Under the pieces are notes generated by a model, which did not search any database, had not been told where the DNA came from, and saw only the letters and a program-made list of their open reading frames with translations. A program made the position numbers and the translations under genes. Source: Ilyonectria destructans (taxonomy: Eukaryota > Ascomycota > Sordariomycetes > Hypocreales > Nectriaceae). Taken from it: 64,000 nt of DNA. Below are positions 31,841 through 45,212 of this stretch, in pieces. How positions within the stretch are numbered: position 1 is the first letter of the stretch; each line of letters opens with the position of its first letter. The stretch spans positions 186,001 to 250,000 of the forward strand of contig JAHEWK010000009.1 in NCBI GenBank assembly GCA_020740775.1. The letters are read 5' to 3'.

Positions 31841-32664
31841 TTAGAGAAACTGAGTACCTTCAGTTTTTCTCCAAGCATAGTCCAAGAGAGCTGCTGTGCG
31901 TTTAGCAACGTCTTCATCATAATACAACGAGATCATATAGAGCCCGGCATCAATACCGCAGCTAATGCCTCCGCTGCTGATGACTCTCACCCCAGCTTCA
32001 TTGTGCCCCGAATCTACATATCTTGTGGCTAGCACTTTGCCAGCTTCCTTTCCATTTGCCGCTGCCGCGGCCGCCGTAGCGTTGACCCCCTTCAGTACAT
32101 CATACGAAGCCCAATGCGTCGTGCAGTACCCGCCGTTGAGGACACCCAGAGTGCCGAGGTAAATAGCCCCGGTGCAGATAGATCTAGGGGTTTGAGTCAC
32201 CAGTCAGATTGCGCTGGATGATGAATTAATGGCCTCACGTCAACTCACAGAAGAGTCTTCTCATTACCCCCTGCTTGAGGGGAGAGTTGGGAAAAAGCCT
32301 GGATCAGGTCAAGGAAGGGCTGTCCCTTCTTGTTGGCCTGCGCCTCAACGGGTGAACCAGGCCCAAAAGGGCCGCCGGGGACAACGAGAACATCGTATTT
32401 GTCGAGGGCGTCGATCAATGCTCGGTCCAAAGGGATATCGCGCTGCGTTTGGGACTGTGATGAACTACGTAGACAATGACAATGGAACGTAAACCATACC
32501 TTGATTTGAACCCCCTCAGCCGTCACAGTGATATCAGTCTCTGATGCAACCTTGATATTGAAATAGGAACCTCGCTCCGTGGCAAAAAGGGTTTCAATAG
32601 GCCCATTGACGTCCAATGTGTTTGCTCCGGGAAATAAGATCAAAAGGGTTTTAATGGGAACCAT
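31841..32664 (-). CDS. DJ-1/PfpI family protein
   Basis: Three exons on the minus strand: 32664..32500, 32442..32249 and 32183..31841 (introns 57 and 65 bp), 233 residues. Hallmarks are the N-terminal strand LLILFPGANTLDVNGPIE with Glu24, the YDVLVVPGGPFGPGS strand-loop and the nucleophile elbow SICTGA with Cys123, followed by HWASYDVLK. In this superfamily the Cys, the Glu and a nearby His form the active site of isonitrile hydratases, glyoxalases or proteases; fungal members of this length are often isonitrile-hydratase-like or regulatory. The exact substrate cannot be read from sequence. The start at 32664 is chosen because the upstream extension (phenylalanine-rich, A-tract encoded) is not conserved-looking. 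Confidence 0.87.
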
Positions 32665-33964
32665 TTTGGATGACGGTGTGGCGAAGTCTGAGCTACCTGT
32701 CGACAGGTGGTTCTGTAAAAAAAGAAAGAAAAAAAATGCCAAAAGGCTGGACAGAGCGGTTTAATAAATATTATAAGTTCTTACTGATTGGAAAAATTCC
32801 AAATCAAGTAAACAAAGGGCGTAGCTAAGTACAGTGTACGTATGTCATCAAAGCGCATCCTATTACAACGTAATCACTGCATCATAGCCATATCCCGTTC
32901 GCTAATAATAACTACTATAAGCCTAGTAGCTCCGCATTTAGAAGCTCGGCATAAAACCCTTGCTCTATCTACGGGTTTTTACTGCTACTCGGGGGAGCCA
33001 GCATCCAGCAACCGCTGAGTCAGCGGATTAAGAGAAATTTCTCTTTAAGCATCTGTAGTTATAGAAAGATGAACACTCTGAAAAGCCCCTCCACATTGTA
33101 AATTGGAACATCGGTCCTTATGGACTGCCGTACCGTCGCCCGTTCAGTCGCTCGGGCTTGCGGTAATTGCTGTGACTTGATGTAGCAAGTGCCGAGATTT
33201 CGTCCGCAAACACGGGTATGCGAATGAGTTAAGCGGGATGGCTAGCTGAGAAATTGAACCTCCGAGGTGCTTGGAGTTGCTTGCACGCCCTTCGGCAACC
33301 TGCGTCGGCTGTTCACCTCCGCCGTGCCGGGCTTCATAACACAGCCCCTGACAGGGGGGTCCGTTCCCGAATGGGTCTTCAAACTTATTGCCCCCCACTG
33401 CAGTGCCTAGCTTATATAGTGTGTACTACCTATGTATACATACTACGTAGTACGTCTTTCTAGTGATTTCAAGCATCATCGGCGGTCCGCGGAGCCCCGT
33501 CGCACTTCCGAGTTCGGGCTAAAAATATGGCGGGAGTCCGTAAGGCGGCTTTGTAACCTTGACACTCAGCTCCTGTCTTGAATTTTCTGTTGCCGAATAC
33601 CTCCTAAGATTAGCCTGTTATGAATCACTTAGTTAGCGGTTGCCCTTCCCTAGTTAGAGCTTCCTCCAACAGACTACAAGACACGGTATTCCACTGTGAG
33701 CAGTATATTTATATCCGCTGACTAATCGGTTACACCAACACCCTGTCTCGTCAGACACCCAGGCTACGGGTAACTCTTTTCGATCGTTAAGTCAATTCCA
33801 GAACCGTGAAACTTCACCTCAAATGCACCAGCCACTCATGAATATTAGTAATGGAGGGCAAAGGGTACCGTAGACTGAAAAGAGAATAGTGCAAGAAAAA
33901 CCTGCCTTGACTTGAAGCTAATTGGCGTGTCCACGCTTGACTGACTGTTGTCATTAAGTAGATC
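32665..33964. other. Intergenic, left flank of the large transposon
   Basis: 1.3 kb with no supported gene. The right edge (AGAATGCGG at 33965-33973) is the left copy of the transposon's target duplication. Confidence 0.5.
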
Positions 33965-33973
33965 AGAATGCGG

Positions 33974-34059
33974 GGGGCTTCATACCCACACTATGGGTGG
34001 TGCCGATAGACGTCACACTATAGGGGGTGCAGATAGACCTTCTTATGTAAGTAATATAG
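33974..34059 (+). repeat. Left terminal inverted repeat of the MULE
   Basis: Matches the reverse complement of 46469-46554 over 86 bp with a few transitions. It contains two tandem imperfect 27-bp units (33987-34013 and 34014-34040), each beginning CACACTAT and containing GATAGAC; these may be transposase-binding sites. Confidence 0.88.
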
Positions 34060-34142
34060 TATGAGGCATTTGACGGCAAATTGGGCTCAATTGAGAGCTT
34101 CTACAGCATCAATTCAACCTTCAGAGCGTTTCTTCTACTGCG

Positions 34143-36300
34143 ATGGACCCAATTGAGCCTTTCTATCCCGTCTTTGGTGATACCCTCGTGCTTGGGGCCA
34201 CCCGCCGGGCTTCTGTTATCTTAATTGACGATCCCTTCCAAATTGATAATGCCCGCTTTATCTGCAGCGATACTTTCTCTGCTGATACTATTTATTTCGT
34301 CCCTAATGATAATATCCCTAACAATAATGTTCCTGTTAATGACGTCCCTATTAATAACTTTTCTAATGATAACTTTCCTAATGATAACTTCTTAATTAAT
34401 AATACCGATATTATTAATTATAATACTCTACCTAGAGTTCCTAATATCTTTATTAATAATATTCTTCTACTTAAAGTCTATTACTACTTATATAATAAGC
34501 TAAAATAAGTAATTAATATTTAAGTAAAGCTATAAGATTATATCTTTATTATTAGAAGGTTAAAAAAGATAAATATTACTAAAAAAGCTAAAATATATTA
34601 TACTTATAACTATACTGAAAAGCCCTCTCTATCTATAAAGAACTAGTAATAAAATAAAATATTATAAAAAATAGAATATAACTTTTTTATTATAGCTAAG
34701 AAAACTATTAATAAGACTAAATAGAATTTAGTATATTAACCTAAAGCTAAATTTAGTTAATATAACTATAAGTTAAGTAGTAATATAAGATTATATTTAA
34801 TATACTATAAGCTATTAAAAAAAGATAAATTAGTAATCTAATAGCTATTTAAAGTTAGAATTACTCTATAAAAAATTAGATTTTTAATATAGTTAACTTT
34901 AAATCTACTGGCTAAAAGGTAGAACTACTATAATTATATTATATAAGGTAAATAAAACTATCTAAAAAACTAAAATAGTATTTATATTCTTATTAGTTAG
35001 CTTAAAAGTAAAAACTATTAAAGTTAAATTAGACTTAATTAAGATAATAAAGTTATATTATTATTATTTATATATTTAAAGTTATTAGAATATCTTAAGT
35101 TATATTCTAAAGTATTTATTTTAGACTGTACTTATAAAATTAATTAGTTTAAGATACTACTTCTTAATATAATTAGTATTAATATTTATAATTAATTTTT
35201 TTATATTATATTTATATTTCTTTTTAATAAGAAAGAAAGTAACTATAAATAGGTTTTTAAATAGCTATAGTATATATATTAGGCTTAAGAAGTAGTTTTT
35301 CTCTCTATAATACTTATAGACTGCTATTTTATCTATATAAATACTCTTATTACTTTTTTCTATTTTCCTAAGGTAAATATAATACTATATAAATAGTATA
35401 TTAATAAAGTAATTATAGCCTACTATAAGTCTATATTTTTTTAAGATATAAATAATACTAAAGAAACTAAAGAGTAGGATTATTTCTATTCTAACTAGCT
35501 AGAGATTAAAAATATATCTACTAAAAGTATTTATAATAAGAGGCTTAAGAAGTTTAAGAAATATTAAATTTCTATTTATATTAATAAAGTAGGCTACTTT
35601 CTAAAGATTTAATTAGATTTCTATAAGTAGAAATTTATAAAGATATAGATTAATAAATATTATTACTTTAAGTAAACTGCTATATTATAGAATAAAAGTA
35701 TTTATTAGCTTATTAAAAGCTACCTACTAAATATAAATAGTAACCTTTTTATAGTATAGAATACTATTAAGTTTATTCTATTAAATTAGATATTTAAACT
35801 TAAGATTAATTAAGTCTTAAATTATATTAATATATTTATTTAGCTTTTTAGAGTATTATATAGTAATATATATAGTTAGATTTTATATAAAGTCTTACTT
35901 AAAGTTAAGATTTAATAAAAATAGCTATTAAAGAAACTTTCTTTCTATATTAAAATCTTTATAAGAATTATAGAGCTACTTTATATTTATACCCTTAAGT
36001 ATTTACTGCTATAATATTAGTCTTTTTAACTATATTACTTCTATTTATATTAGTATCTTTAATAATTAGAAACCCCTCTACTTATTATTAAGCTAAAAAG
36101 GCAATTTAATTTCTTTATAGCTACTTTAAGGTTACTACTATTAAATATATAATATAAGCTTAGTATATTTAAAGTTATTAAATAAATAGTATAACTAAAG
36201 GTACTATTAATATATTTAAAATATTATTAAATAGACTATAATATAAAGTTTAAAGTATACCTTTAATACTTTAATAGACTATTAAAAAGTCAGATTTAAG
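34143..36300 (+). pseudogene. MULE transposase, RIP-degraded
   Basis: The first 122 codons (34143..34508) remain open and become Asn-rich (PNDNIPNNNVPVNDVPIN). After that every frame is broken by TAG/TAA. In one frame from about 35,110 the text reads LDCTYKIN, then FKILLLNIIS and, further on, a FLFNKKESNYK stretch. This is the MULE core: first catalytic Asp, then LLN, then the FLS-x-EKEEDY-like block. Further on, IDCY...VNIILYK-YINKVIIAYYKS corresponds to the second acidic residue region and the C/H-x-WHINK block. A later QLFRVLYSNIYS-like stretch may be the zinc-binding GLPCxH region with Cys replaced. Only fragments are cited, since the frame is interrupted. Confidence in family is good, in boundaries poor. 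Confidence 0.75.
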
Positions 36301-37861
36301 CTGCTACTTAAATTCCTATTTTAACTTAAGTCTCTACTCTAACTTAAGCTTCTTCTTTAATTTAAGCTTCTTTTTTAATTTAAATTTCTCCTTCTATATA
36401 TATAGATATACTAATATATATATAGTTTTATTTTAATACCTACTTATTATCTCTTTTATCTCTAATAGAATATTTAGTAGTATTTAAAACTATATTTAAG
36501 ATTATAATTAAGATAATATCTAAGGCTGGAGACTATATAAGAATATAGATAGAAATAATATATAAAATAGCTTACTAACTATCTCCTTCTGCTATTATAT
36601 TAGAATCTTAATTATAGACTGATAATATCTATATTATCTTCTAATAGTATAAGATAGCTTAAGATATCTAATTTAGCTTATTATCTTAAGAAGCTATTAG
36701 ATCTAATAAATAATACTATAAAGCTATAGGGCTGCTCTTAAGCTATAATAAAGATAACTTTATTTAATATTATAACTTTAAGTAAATAGAAGAATATTAT
36801 AAAAAGAGAGATTAATTTAGAAAATAAAAAATAAAGGAAATAATAAGTTATTTTAATTAGAATAAAATTAAAAGTAAGAGAGTTAAAAAAGATATAGAAG
36901 TAAAATTAATAGAATAGCCTTTTATATAGTATTAAGAAATACAGTATATTTAGGCTGCTACTACAGTAAATATTATATTATAAAGAGAAGAATCTACTGA
37001 AGGGTAATTCTAATTATATAAAGCCTTCCTACTAATATTTATAGAATTAATAGAAGAATAGATTATTATATATTATTAAAATAAAAAAGAAAAAAAAAAG
37101 CTCTAAGTATATATATAATAACTTAATAGCTTAATATTATAGTATTATAATTAAATTTATATAGAGAGTTAAATATACTTAGTAATAATCTTTCTATTAA
37201 ACTAATAATAAATTAAAAGTAATAAAATTACTATTTACCCTATTAAATCTACTAAATATAGCTATTTTAATTAATATTATATATATAAATATCTAAATTC
37301 TTAATAGCTTTAATAACTAATTAGTAGGTAGTTATATCTATAGCTAGAGAGAGCTAACTTATATCTAATATAGTATATTCTTATTAATAATATAATTAAT
37401 CTATTAGCTATAAATAATTATAACTCTATATTAAATTAATATTAAAATTAGAATATTATTACTATTATTAAAGTTATTAATCTATATATCTAATATACTA
37501 CTTACCTTAAAGCTAATATCTCTATAGATATAGTATCTTACTTAAAGGCTAATCTTATAGACTATATTAGATATTCTATATAATAATTTAAATATTAGAA
37601 TTCTATTTATATAGAAAATTTAAAGAGATTAAATTACTTAATATAGTATATTAATACTATTAATACTATATACTAAGTAGGTTAGTTACTAAATAAAGAA
37701 GACTATAAGGCTATTATTACTAATTATTACTAATTAGCTGCAGAATATATAGTTAGTTTTAATTTATAGTATAAAATACTCCAGCTAGTATTAATATATA
37801 AGGGTATATATAGATAGAAATTTATTAAGTATTATTTAGATATAGATAAACTATCTTAATA
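36301..37861. other. AT-rich MULE interior
   Basis: Extremely AT-rich, stops in all frames, no motif recognised. It presumably belongs to the MULE downstream of the transposase and up to the chromovirus insertion site. Confidence 0.5.
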
Positions 37862-37866
37862 ATATT

Positions 37867-38246
37867 TATCACAGCCCATACCAGGACTAGGTGGTTATAA
37901 ACGGCAGAACGATAAGAACCCACTTTAGTACAGACTAACCCTATAGCTCTACCTCGAGACCGATACCCCACCAGGACCGACAATAGCAGTCCAGGACCGA
38001 CGGCGGTCCCCCGGAGGATATGGCGGTCCACCTAGTATATAGTTATCTGAGAAGTATATATTTAGTATGGGCAGCTCCTCAGCTATTAATATAATTTGAT
38101 TATATTGAGTATTTTTGACTCTACTATTATTAGATGTAATATACTTATTTAAGTCTTAATCTGTCTGATTTTCTATTATATAAACTACTAATTAGGATTA
38201 GCCTATTCTAGATTTATAAGTATAGTGTAGTGTACTGATTGTTATA
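37867..38246 (+). repeat. 5' LTR of the chromovirus
   Basis: 380 bp, starts TATCACAGCCC and ends GATTGTTATA; nearly collinear with 45581-45960 without length change. Differences are predominantly transitions. Confidence 0.92.
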
Positions 38247-38299
38247 TATTAATAGCTCTTGTTCAGTATATTACTTATATTAAATTTGAATAATATTAA

Positions 38300-41200
38300 A
38301 TTTGCTATTATAATACCTGCAATACCCTCTAGGAGTTTAAGCTCCTCTAAGGGTAAGATCTATAACCCTCTTGTCGATGACGATAGAGATATCGACCTCT
38401 TCTAGGAAGGAAAAGAGGAAAAAGACGACGACGATGAAGTTACTATGAAAGACTTCAGGAAGCTTAAACAGTTTAATAAAGAACTGTCTGACTAGCTTAA
38501 TAAGCTCTTAAATGTGTCTAAAGTAAGTGCAGCTAATAAATAGGAATAGATTGACCTCCTGGGTACGTAATATAAAGACCTGCTGGAATGTAATAATAAA
38601 CTTGTATAGGAACTTATTAACTAGAAGAGTATGTATAAGGACTATATTAAAAACCTTGTGTCTAATACTGCTAGAGGTAAAGATGCTGGAGAAGTTCTTA
38701 GGCCTTAATAGCCGGACTCTTATAACGGCTTAGCTACTGGACTCCAGGGATTCCTTATATAACTCTAAGCGTACTAACTGTACTATTCGATATAGTTCGT
38801 TATGGATGAAGCTAAGGTTCGATATGGTATGGGGTACCTTAAGGATAAAGCCCTATAATAGTTCGAATCTATTATAAGGGACTATATTAATAACCCCTAT
38901 GCTAATAGAAAAGATGAAACCAGGGCTATATATAGAAGCTATAAAATATTTAAATAACAGCTTAGAAGCTTCTATAGATTCTAAGATAAGAAATGGATAG
39001 CGGAATAATATATCTAAAAGCTTAAATAGAAAGGAGCTATATCTATATATATAGCTGAGTATTGTAACTTTACGTTACGACTTAACTGGGGAGAAGAGGC
39101 CTTTATAGCAAGCTTCTACTAAGGGTTAAAGTTCGAAGTTAAAGATACTATAGTTAGCAAAGAAAAACCCACTACTTATAATAGGCTTATATAACTTGCT
39201 GTGGAAATTGACGACTAACAATTTGAATAATAATAGGAAAAGAAGGCTAAGAAGTCTAGAGGATCCTTTATATCCTACTGAAAAGGTAAGAAATTTAATA
39301 TTAACTAAGGAAAGAAATAATAAATAGATACCTTCTATAGGACAGACTCAGGCCCTATAAATATCGAAGTAATTAAGAAGGACTACTCTAAGGCAATCTA
39401 TTAGAATTGCAGCAACCCCGGATATATATTCTATAAATACTATAAATCTAAGATTAATAACTAGTTCCGACCTGTACCTGAAGGTAAGAAGAAGGTAGGA
39501 TGGGTTGGCTAATAGGAAGAAGAACCCCAGATGGGAAAATGCACGATCGCAATAGCCTGTACCAGTTATAACAATACAGGAACTCAACTAGGTGAAGTAG
39601 GCCTTGCTATAGGCGTCGACCTTAAAAGCAAGGAAACGCTCAGAAAAGAAGACTATAATTACCAACCCAACTGGATAACAGAAAAAGAAGGCTAACCGCC
39701 CCTCAAGGAGAAATAGAAGGGCATAACATCTAATATCGATAACATCTCGATACTTTAAATACCAGTTCCAATACCCCCCAGACAGAAAAAGAACAGGGTA
39801 CCCCATAGAATAAGGAAAATCGGCATAGTTAGGAAAGGTAAGGGAATTGAAGGAAAGAAGGTCTTTAAGTATATCCACTCCATAGTAGAAGTCTCCGACG
39901 AAGATAATATTCCGGATAGATAACCTGCCCCAGGAATACTACTGGTTATAGTAACCCCCTATGAAGTTACTATAAAGATCTCACCCCGGCAACAAAAAGA
40001 CGACGAGATTAGGTATAAGTTCTATATATATAGGGAAGGAGAGCTAAGTATCAGTATAGGCATAGAAGCCAGACAAACTAAGTAACTCAGGCTCCTCCTT
40101 ACTAATAAAGATATCTGGACCCCGGCAAATAAATACCCCGAGTCTGAAGATAATAATAGTAATATCTCAGGAGAAGAATTAATAACCTAATATCTTAAAA
40201 GGAGCAAACTAGAGAATAGTACCTCCGAACTTGCCCTTAAAATAATTACGGAATAAGAAAGGAGCTAATAAATATTGGAATACCTCCTTAAGTAAATGTC
40301 TAATATAGAAGAAGAACAGCCTATCTATATCTATGCAATTCTACGAAAAGATACCCCTAAACTAAATAATTACTTGGGAATAGCAATCCTCAGAGATAAA
40401 CTAAGACTGTATCCTGGAAATCCAGGATATATCAGTATATTATAGCTATTATATACCTACTATATATATTTAGTCTATTATTTTAAGAAAATCTACTATA
40501 ACTGCTACTCTGTATAAACTGTTCTCTAGCTGCTATAATAGTTCTATAATAGAATTAAGGTAAAGAACTATAGGGTTGTTAAGTAGTTTAAAGGATTAGG
40601 AGTGGCCCAGCTTGAATAGCTTGATAACTTCTACCCCAATAAATATATTAAAAAAGACTCTATAATTACTAATTGCATAACAGAGGAATATTGTGTATAT
40701 AAAAAAGAGAAAGTCCAGTTATAGCACAGCCTACTTAAATACCTAGCTGACTATACTATAAACTGCAGTAATAAGATATATCTCAAGTATACAGAATATA
40801 CATAAGAAATCTATATATAGATTTATAAGATATACAAAGATAGATTTAACTTTAAAATATAAATAGGAGGAGAACCCTATAACAGACTGTAGTATAAAGA
40901 AATCTACAAGTATATAAAAAATAATATCCGCTATCTATAGAGGAGCGATAGATAAGTGTAATAATAGAAGAAGATACCCCACTTCTATAAAAGGCTCTAG
41001 ATACAGTAAACTACCCTGAAGAAGATATAATTACAGTAGAAGTCTGTATTAAAGGAGTATAAGTAATAGTACTAGTAGACTGTAGTGCTGCTATAAACTA
41101 TATCCGACTAGAGTTAGTAAATAAATTGGAAATTCTATAGAAATATAAGAATAGGCTCTATAAAATATCCAACCTGAAAGGTATACCTTTTAGCTATAAT

Positions 41201-44200
41201 AACGGATAGATAATCTAAGAGGTTAATTACCTTAAGGTACTTATAGAAGATAAGAATAAAGATATCGATTTTAATATTATTAAAGTCGAGGATTATAATA
41301 TGGTACTCGGATAACTATAGTTACGAAGAAATAATCCCAATATTAACTAGAAGATAGGCTAAGTATACCTAAAAGGTATACCTCCTAAAATTGCAGATAG
41401 CAATAGATATAAATAGAGATCTTAAACTTTAATTAATAATAATAAAGTTACAAAGAAAGATATAATAGATACTTCCTTACTCCTAAAGGGAATAAAATAT
41501 AAGTACTAAATAGAAAAGAAGCAATACCTTAAATAAATTATTATATTTCTATAAAGATAGTTTTAATAACTAGATAAGGATCTTAAAGAATAGAAAGAAT
41601 GGGAAAAAGAGGATAACTAACTTAAAAATATCCCCCTAAAGTACTATATCTATAAGAAACTCTTTGCAGAAGAATTGGAGATAGGTCTACTAGAATTAAG
41701 AGAATAGGATTTAGAGATTATTCTTAAAGATAGAACTAACCTGAAATTCTTCCCGATCTACAAACTTAATAATAACAAGCTGATAATACTAAAAGAATAT
41801 ATCTAAGAAATATTACAAAAAGGCTATATCCAAGTCTTAAAGTCTTCAGCTGGATACCCAGTTATATTTATATCTAAGAAAAATAGAAAGCTATACCTCT
41901 ATATGGATTTTAAATAACTTAATAATATTACTGAGAAAGACTGAATTCTATTACCCCTAATCTCTAAGTTATAAGATAGACTATATAGAGTTAAGGTATT
42001 TATAGCACTAAATCTTAAAGGAGCCTATAATCTTATCTGTATTAAGGAAGAATATAAGTAGAAGACTATATTTAGAATTAAGTTCGGACTATATAAATAC
42101 CTAGTTATACCTTTTAGACTTACTAATATACCCGCAGTATTTCAATATATAATTAATTATATGCTGCGAGAATATCTTAATATCTTTATTATATACTACC
42201 TGGATAATATCCTTATTTTCTCAGAGAATAAAGAAGATTATAAGCAATATGTCTATATAGTATTGTAAAAGCTATAAGATACAAACTTATTAGTTAAATT
42301 AGAAAAGAGTAACTTCCATACTTAGAAAGTGGAATTCCTTGGGTATATAATATCCTATAATTAGGTGCGGATAGACTCTAAGAAGATTGCAGCAGTTAAG
42401 GATTAGCCTATACCGACTAACCTAATAGAAGTGCAATCCTTTCTAGAATTTGCTAACTACTACTGACAATTTATTAAAGACTTCAGTAAATATACTATCC
42501 CACTTACTAGACTTATAAGAAAAGGAGTAGAGTTTAATCTCAATAAGGAAGCCGAATAAGCTTTTAAGACAATCCGAAATATTATTCTTATAGAGCCAGT
42601 CTTAGCCTTATTTAACCCCAAAAAAGAAATCGAATTGGAAACTGACACTTCTAACTTCGCCTTAGGCGGCTAGATCGGCCAGAGAGATAAGAATAGGCTA
42701 CTATACCCTATTGTATTTTATTTGTATAAGATGTATAGTATAGAACTTAACTACTCTATCTATAATAAAGAATTCCTTGTAATTATTAACTGCTTTAAGG
42801 AATTTCGATACTATCTCTTGGAAAGTAACTATAAGGTTAAGGTCTATATAGACTACAAGAATATCTTATACTTCGCTATGATATAGCAACTTAGTGGACG
42901 ATAACTCAGATATATAGAGTATCTATTTAAGTTTAACTATACTATTATCTATATTAAAGAATTAGAGAATAAATATGCTAATATAATTAGTAGATAGATT
43001 AACTTTAATACTGGGACGGTTAAAGCTAATAAATAAATCTTCTTCTTTACCCCTAAAGGATATATATAGTAGAAGTACCTGGGCTATATATATAAAAGTA
43101 AGGAATTAATCTCTGTGTACTATAAGCTACTGCAGACTGGAATATATAGAGATTTTATTAATTGAGTATGAAATGACCCTCTTGAAAAAATACCAATTAG
43201 TAAGATAAATGGAAAATATAATATCTCAGTATATTATTACAGAATTATCGCAGAATACTACTATAAGAAAGAACCCTATAATAGGAATTAATATAGAATA
43301 CTTATTGAGATGTAGGAAATCTATAACTTCTACTAGAGAATAGAAGATTGCTTAAATAGAGCTATAAAGAACTGTAATTAATATCCTAACTAACGAACCC
43401 TTAGCGGCACTTACTATATAATCTATAATAATAAATTACTAAAGAAAATTGAGTAATATAACTAAGGCTATGAAATAGATAGGTTAATAGGTAACTCTAT
43501 TCCGATTCCTGCCTTACAGATAGAATTATAAAAACTGCAAGTTCCACCGGAATTATAAGAATAGCTTATATAGGAGATGTACTTATACCCTCTATATAGA
43601 TACTAAGGAGTTAATAAAACCCTTAAGAAAGTTAAGATAATATATATATTTCCTAGAATTAAGAAGATTATATAGAAAGTTATCTGATAATACAGCCTTT
43701 ATATAAAAACTAAGGTATAACGCTATAAGCTATATAGTAAATTGCAGCTGCTACCAGTTGTACAGCAACTCTGGCATTTAATTACTATAGACTTTATTAT
43801 AAAATTACCCCTATTAGAAGACCCAGCAACTGGAGCCTTCTATAACAGCATTCTAGTTATTATGGATAGATTTATAAAATTTTCCTATTTTATACTATAC
43901 AGAGAGGCAACAGATATAGAAGAATTCGCCTATATATTTAACCGGAATATTATTAGTATATATAGACTACTAATAGAGATTCTAACTAATAGAGAACTCC
44001 TATTTATATCTAAGTTTTAGCAAGCCTTAATAGTACAGCTTAGACTTAACTACTAATTAACTACTATATTCCGGGCTTAAGTAAATAGATAGATAGAAAG
44101 GACAAACTAAATCCTTAAGTAATACCTACAGTACTATATTAATTACAAATAGAATAACTGAGTTAAGAAGTTGCTAATAGTATAGTTAAGCTATAATACT

Positions 44201-44830
44201 GCTATATATAAGAGTATAAGATTTATATCTGTATTTGCGAATTTTGGATTCACCTCTGATATATATTACTGACTACAGAAGGGAATTATCAACCCTTATG
44301 CAATCCTTACCTCTAATAAATTAAAAAACCTCTATAAAGAAATAAAGACTGAACTTGAATTTATTAGAAACTGGATAAAGAAGTACTATAACCCCAAAAG
44401 GATAAAGAGACTATCCTTCTTGAAGGGGGATATAGTCCTCTTAGCAATGAAAAATCTTTTAATAGATAGACTAAGTAAGAAACTTAACTATAAATTTATC
44501 AGCCTCTATAAAGTTCTGGAGAAAATCTCAGAAAATAACTACAGATTAGACTTATCTTTAAAAGTTAAGGTATACTCTATTTTCCATATTTCGTTACTGG
44601 AATCAGCACAGAATACTATTATAGTCAATAACAGTTATAACTATAAACTAGAGGTAGAATTACCAGAGGAGTACTATATTGAGGAAATCCGAGATATAAA
44701 GAAGATCGAGGGAAAAATAATATACCTTATTAAATAGAAAGACTATCCTGAAAATAAAACCTTATGGCAACTACCAGAAAACCTCAACTATGCGCAGCGT
44801 CTGTTAAAGGTATTCTATATGTAACGCCGG
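38300..44830 (+). pseudogene. gag-pol remnant of the chromovirus
   Basis: No long frame survives; the pieces are read between stops. A knuckle-like NCSNPGYIFYKYYKS (about 39,410-39,455) keeps one Cys, with others turned into Tyr. The protease motif reads LVDCSAA near 41,070. The RT keeps LYLYMDF and FRLTNIPAVFQ, and its active site reads YLDN instead of YLDD (about 42,200). RNase H keeps LETDTSNFALGG and YSIYNKEFL. The integrase core has TIDFIIKLP at 43,780, but the second acidic site reads LTNRELLF where Asp is expected. An intact 105-codon piece (44420-44737) ends in an EEIRDIKKIEGKIIYLIK chromodomain, followed by a stop (TAG in place of Trp) and KDYPENKTLW. It cannot be functional. Confidence 0.88.
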
Positions 44831-44933
44831 AAAGTAAAAAAGGATCTAGAAGCGAAGAATTAAGATCTGAGAAAATCCCCAGACCTGCAGAAGATCAGTT
44901 ATAGTCATCTGGGATCTCGGGCAGCTGCAGGTC

Positions 44934-45212
44934 TTAAGTAACCTGCCTCTTCCGAGCGTCTAGAGTATCTAGAAGGCTATTCTCCTCGTCCAACCCCTGC
45001 AGTCCACGACGGACCATCTCCGAGCGCTTTTCCTTTACCTTATTCCGAGTTTTCCGCAACCGAGCTAAGCGGCCCGCCGTAATGGCTATATATGCCTGCA
45101 GGGAAGCTAACTCCTCGTAAAGCTTCAAGAGATCTTCGTCTGCCTCCTCCTTATTAGCCTCTAACTTCTTTTTAGTATCAATAAGTTTCAGTACTACCCA
45201 GCAAATTAGCAA
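44934..45212 (-). CDS. Antisense coiled-coil open frame inside the chromovirus 3' region
   Basis: A 92-codon frame on the strand opposite to pol stays open between the pol end and the 3' LTR. It encodes a helical, highly charged sequence (LLKLYEELASLQAYIAITAG, then RLARLRKTRNKVKEKRSEMV and RRGLQGLDEENSLLDTLDAR). The local GC content is clearly higher than in flanking pol. I recall similar coiled-coil frames annotated as hypothetical proteins beside fungal gypsy elements, but cannot verify this here. The first codon is an ATG at 45212; no intron is needed. It may be a conserved accessory frame or a chance survivor. Confidence 0.5.
   Translation of the reverse strand: MLICWVVLKLIDTKKKLEANKEEADEDLLKLYEELASLQAYIAITAGRLARLRKTRNKVKEKRSEMVRRGLQGLDEENSLLDTLDARKRQVT

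Noticed and set aside
34143..34508. Open frame of 122 codons considered as a host gene
   Set aside because: Lies within the MULE just after the terminal repeat and is Asn-rich through RIP-type changes; treated as the 5' part of the transposase region.
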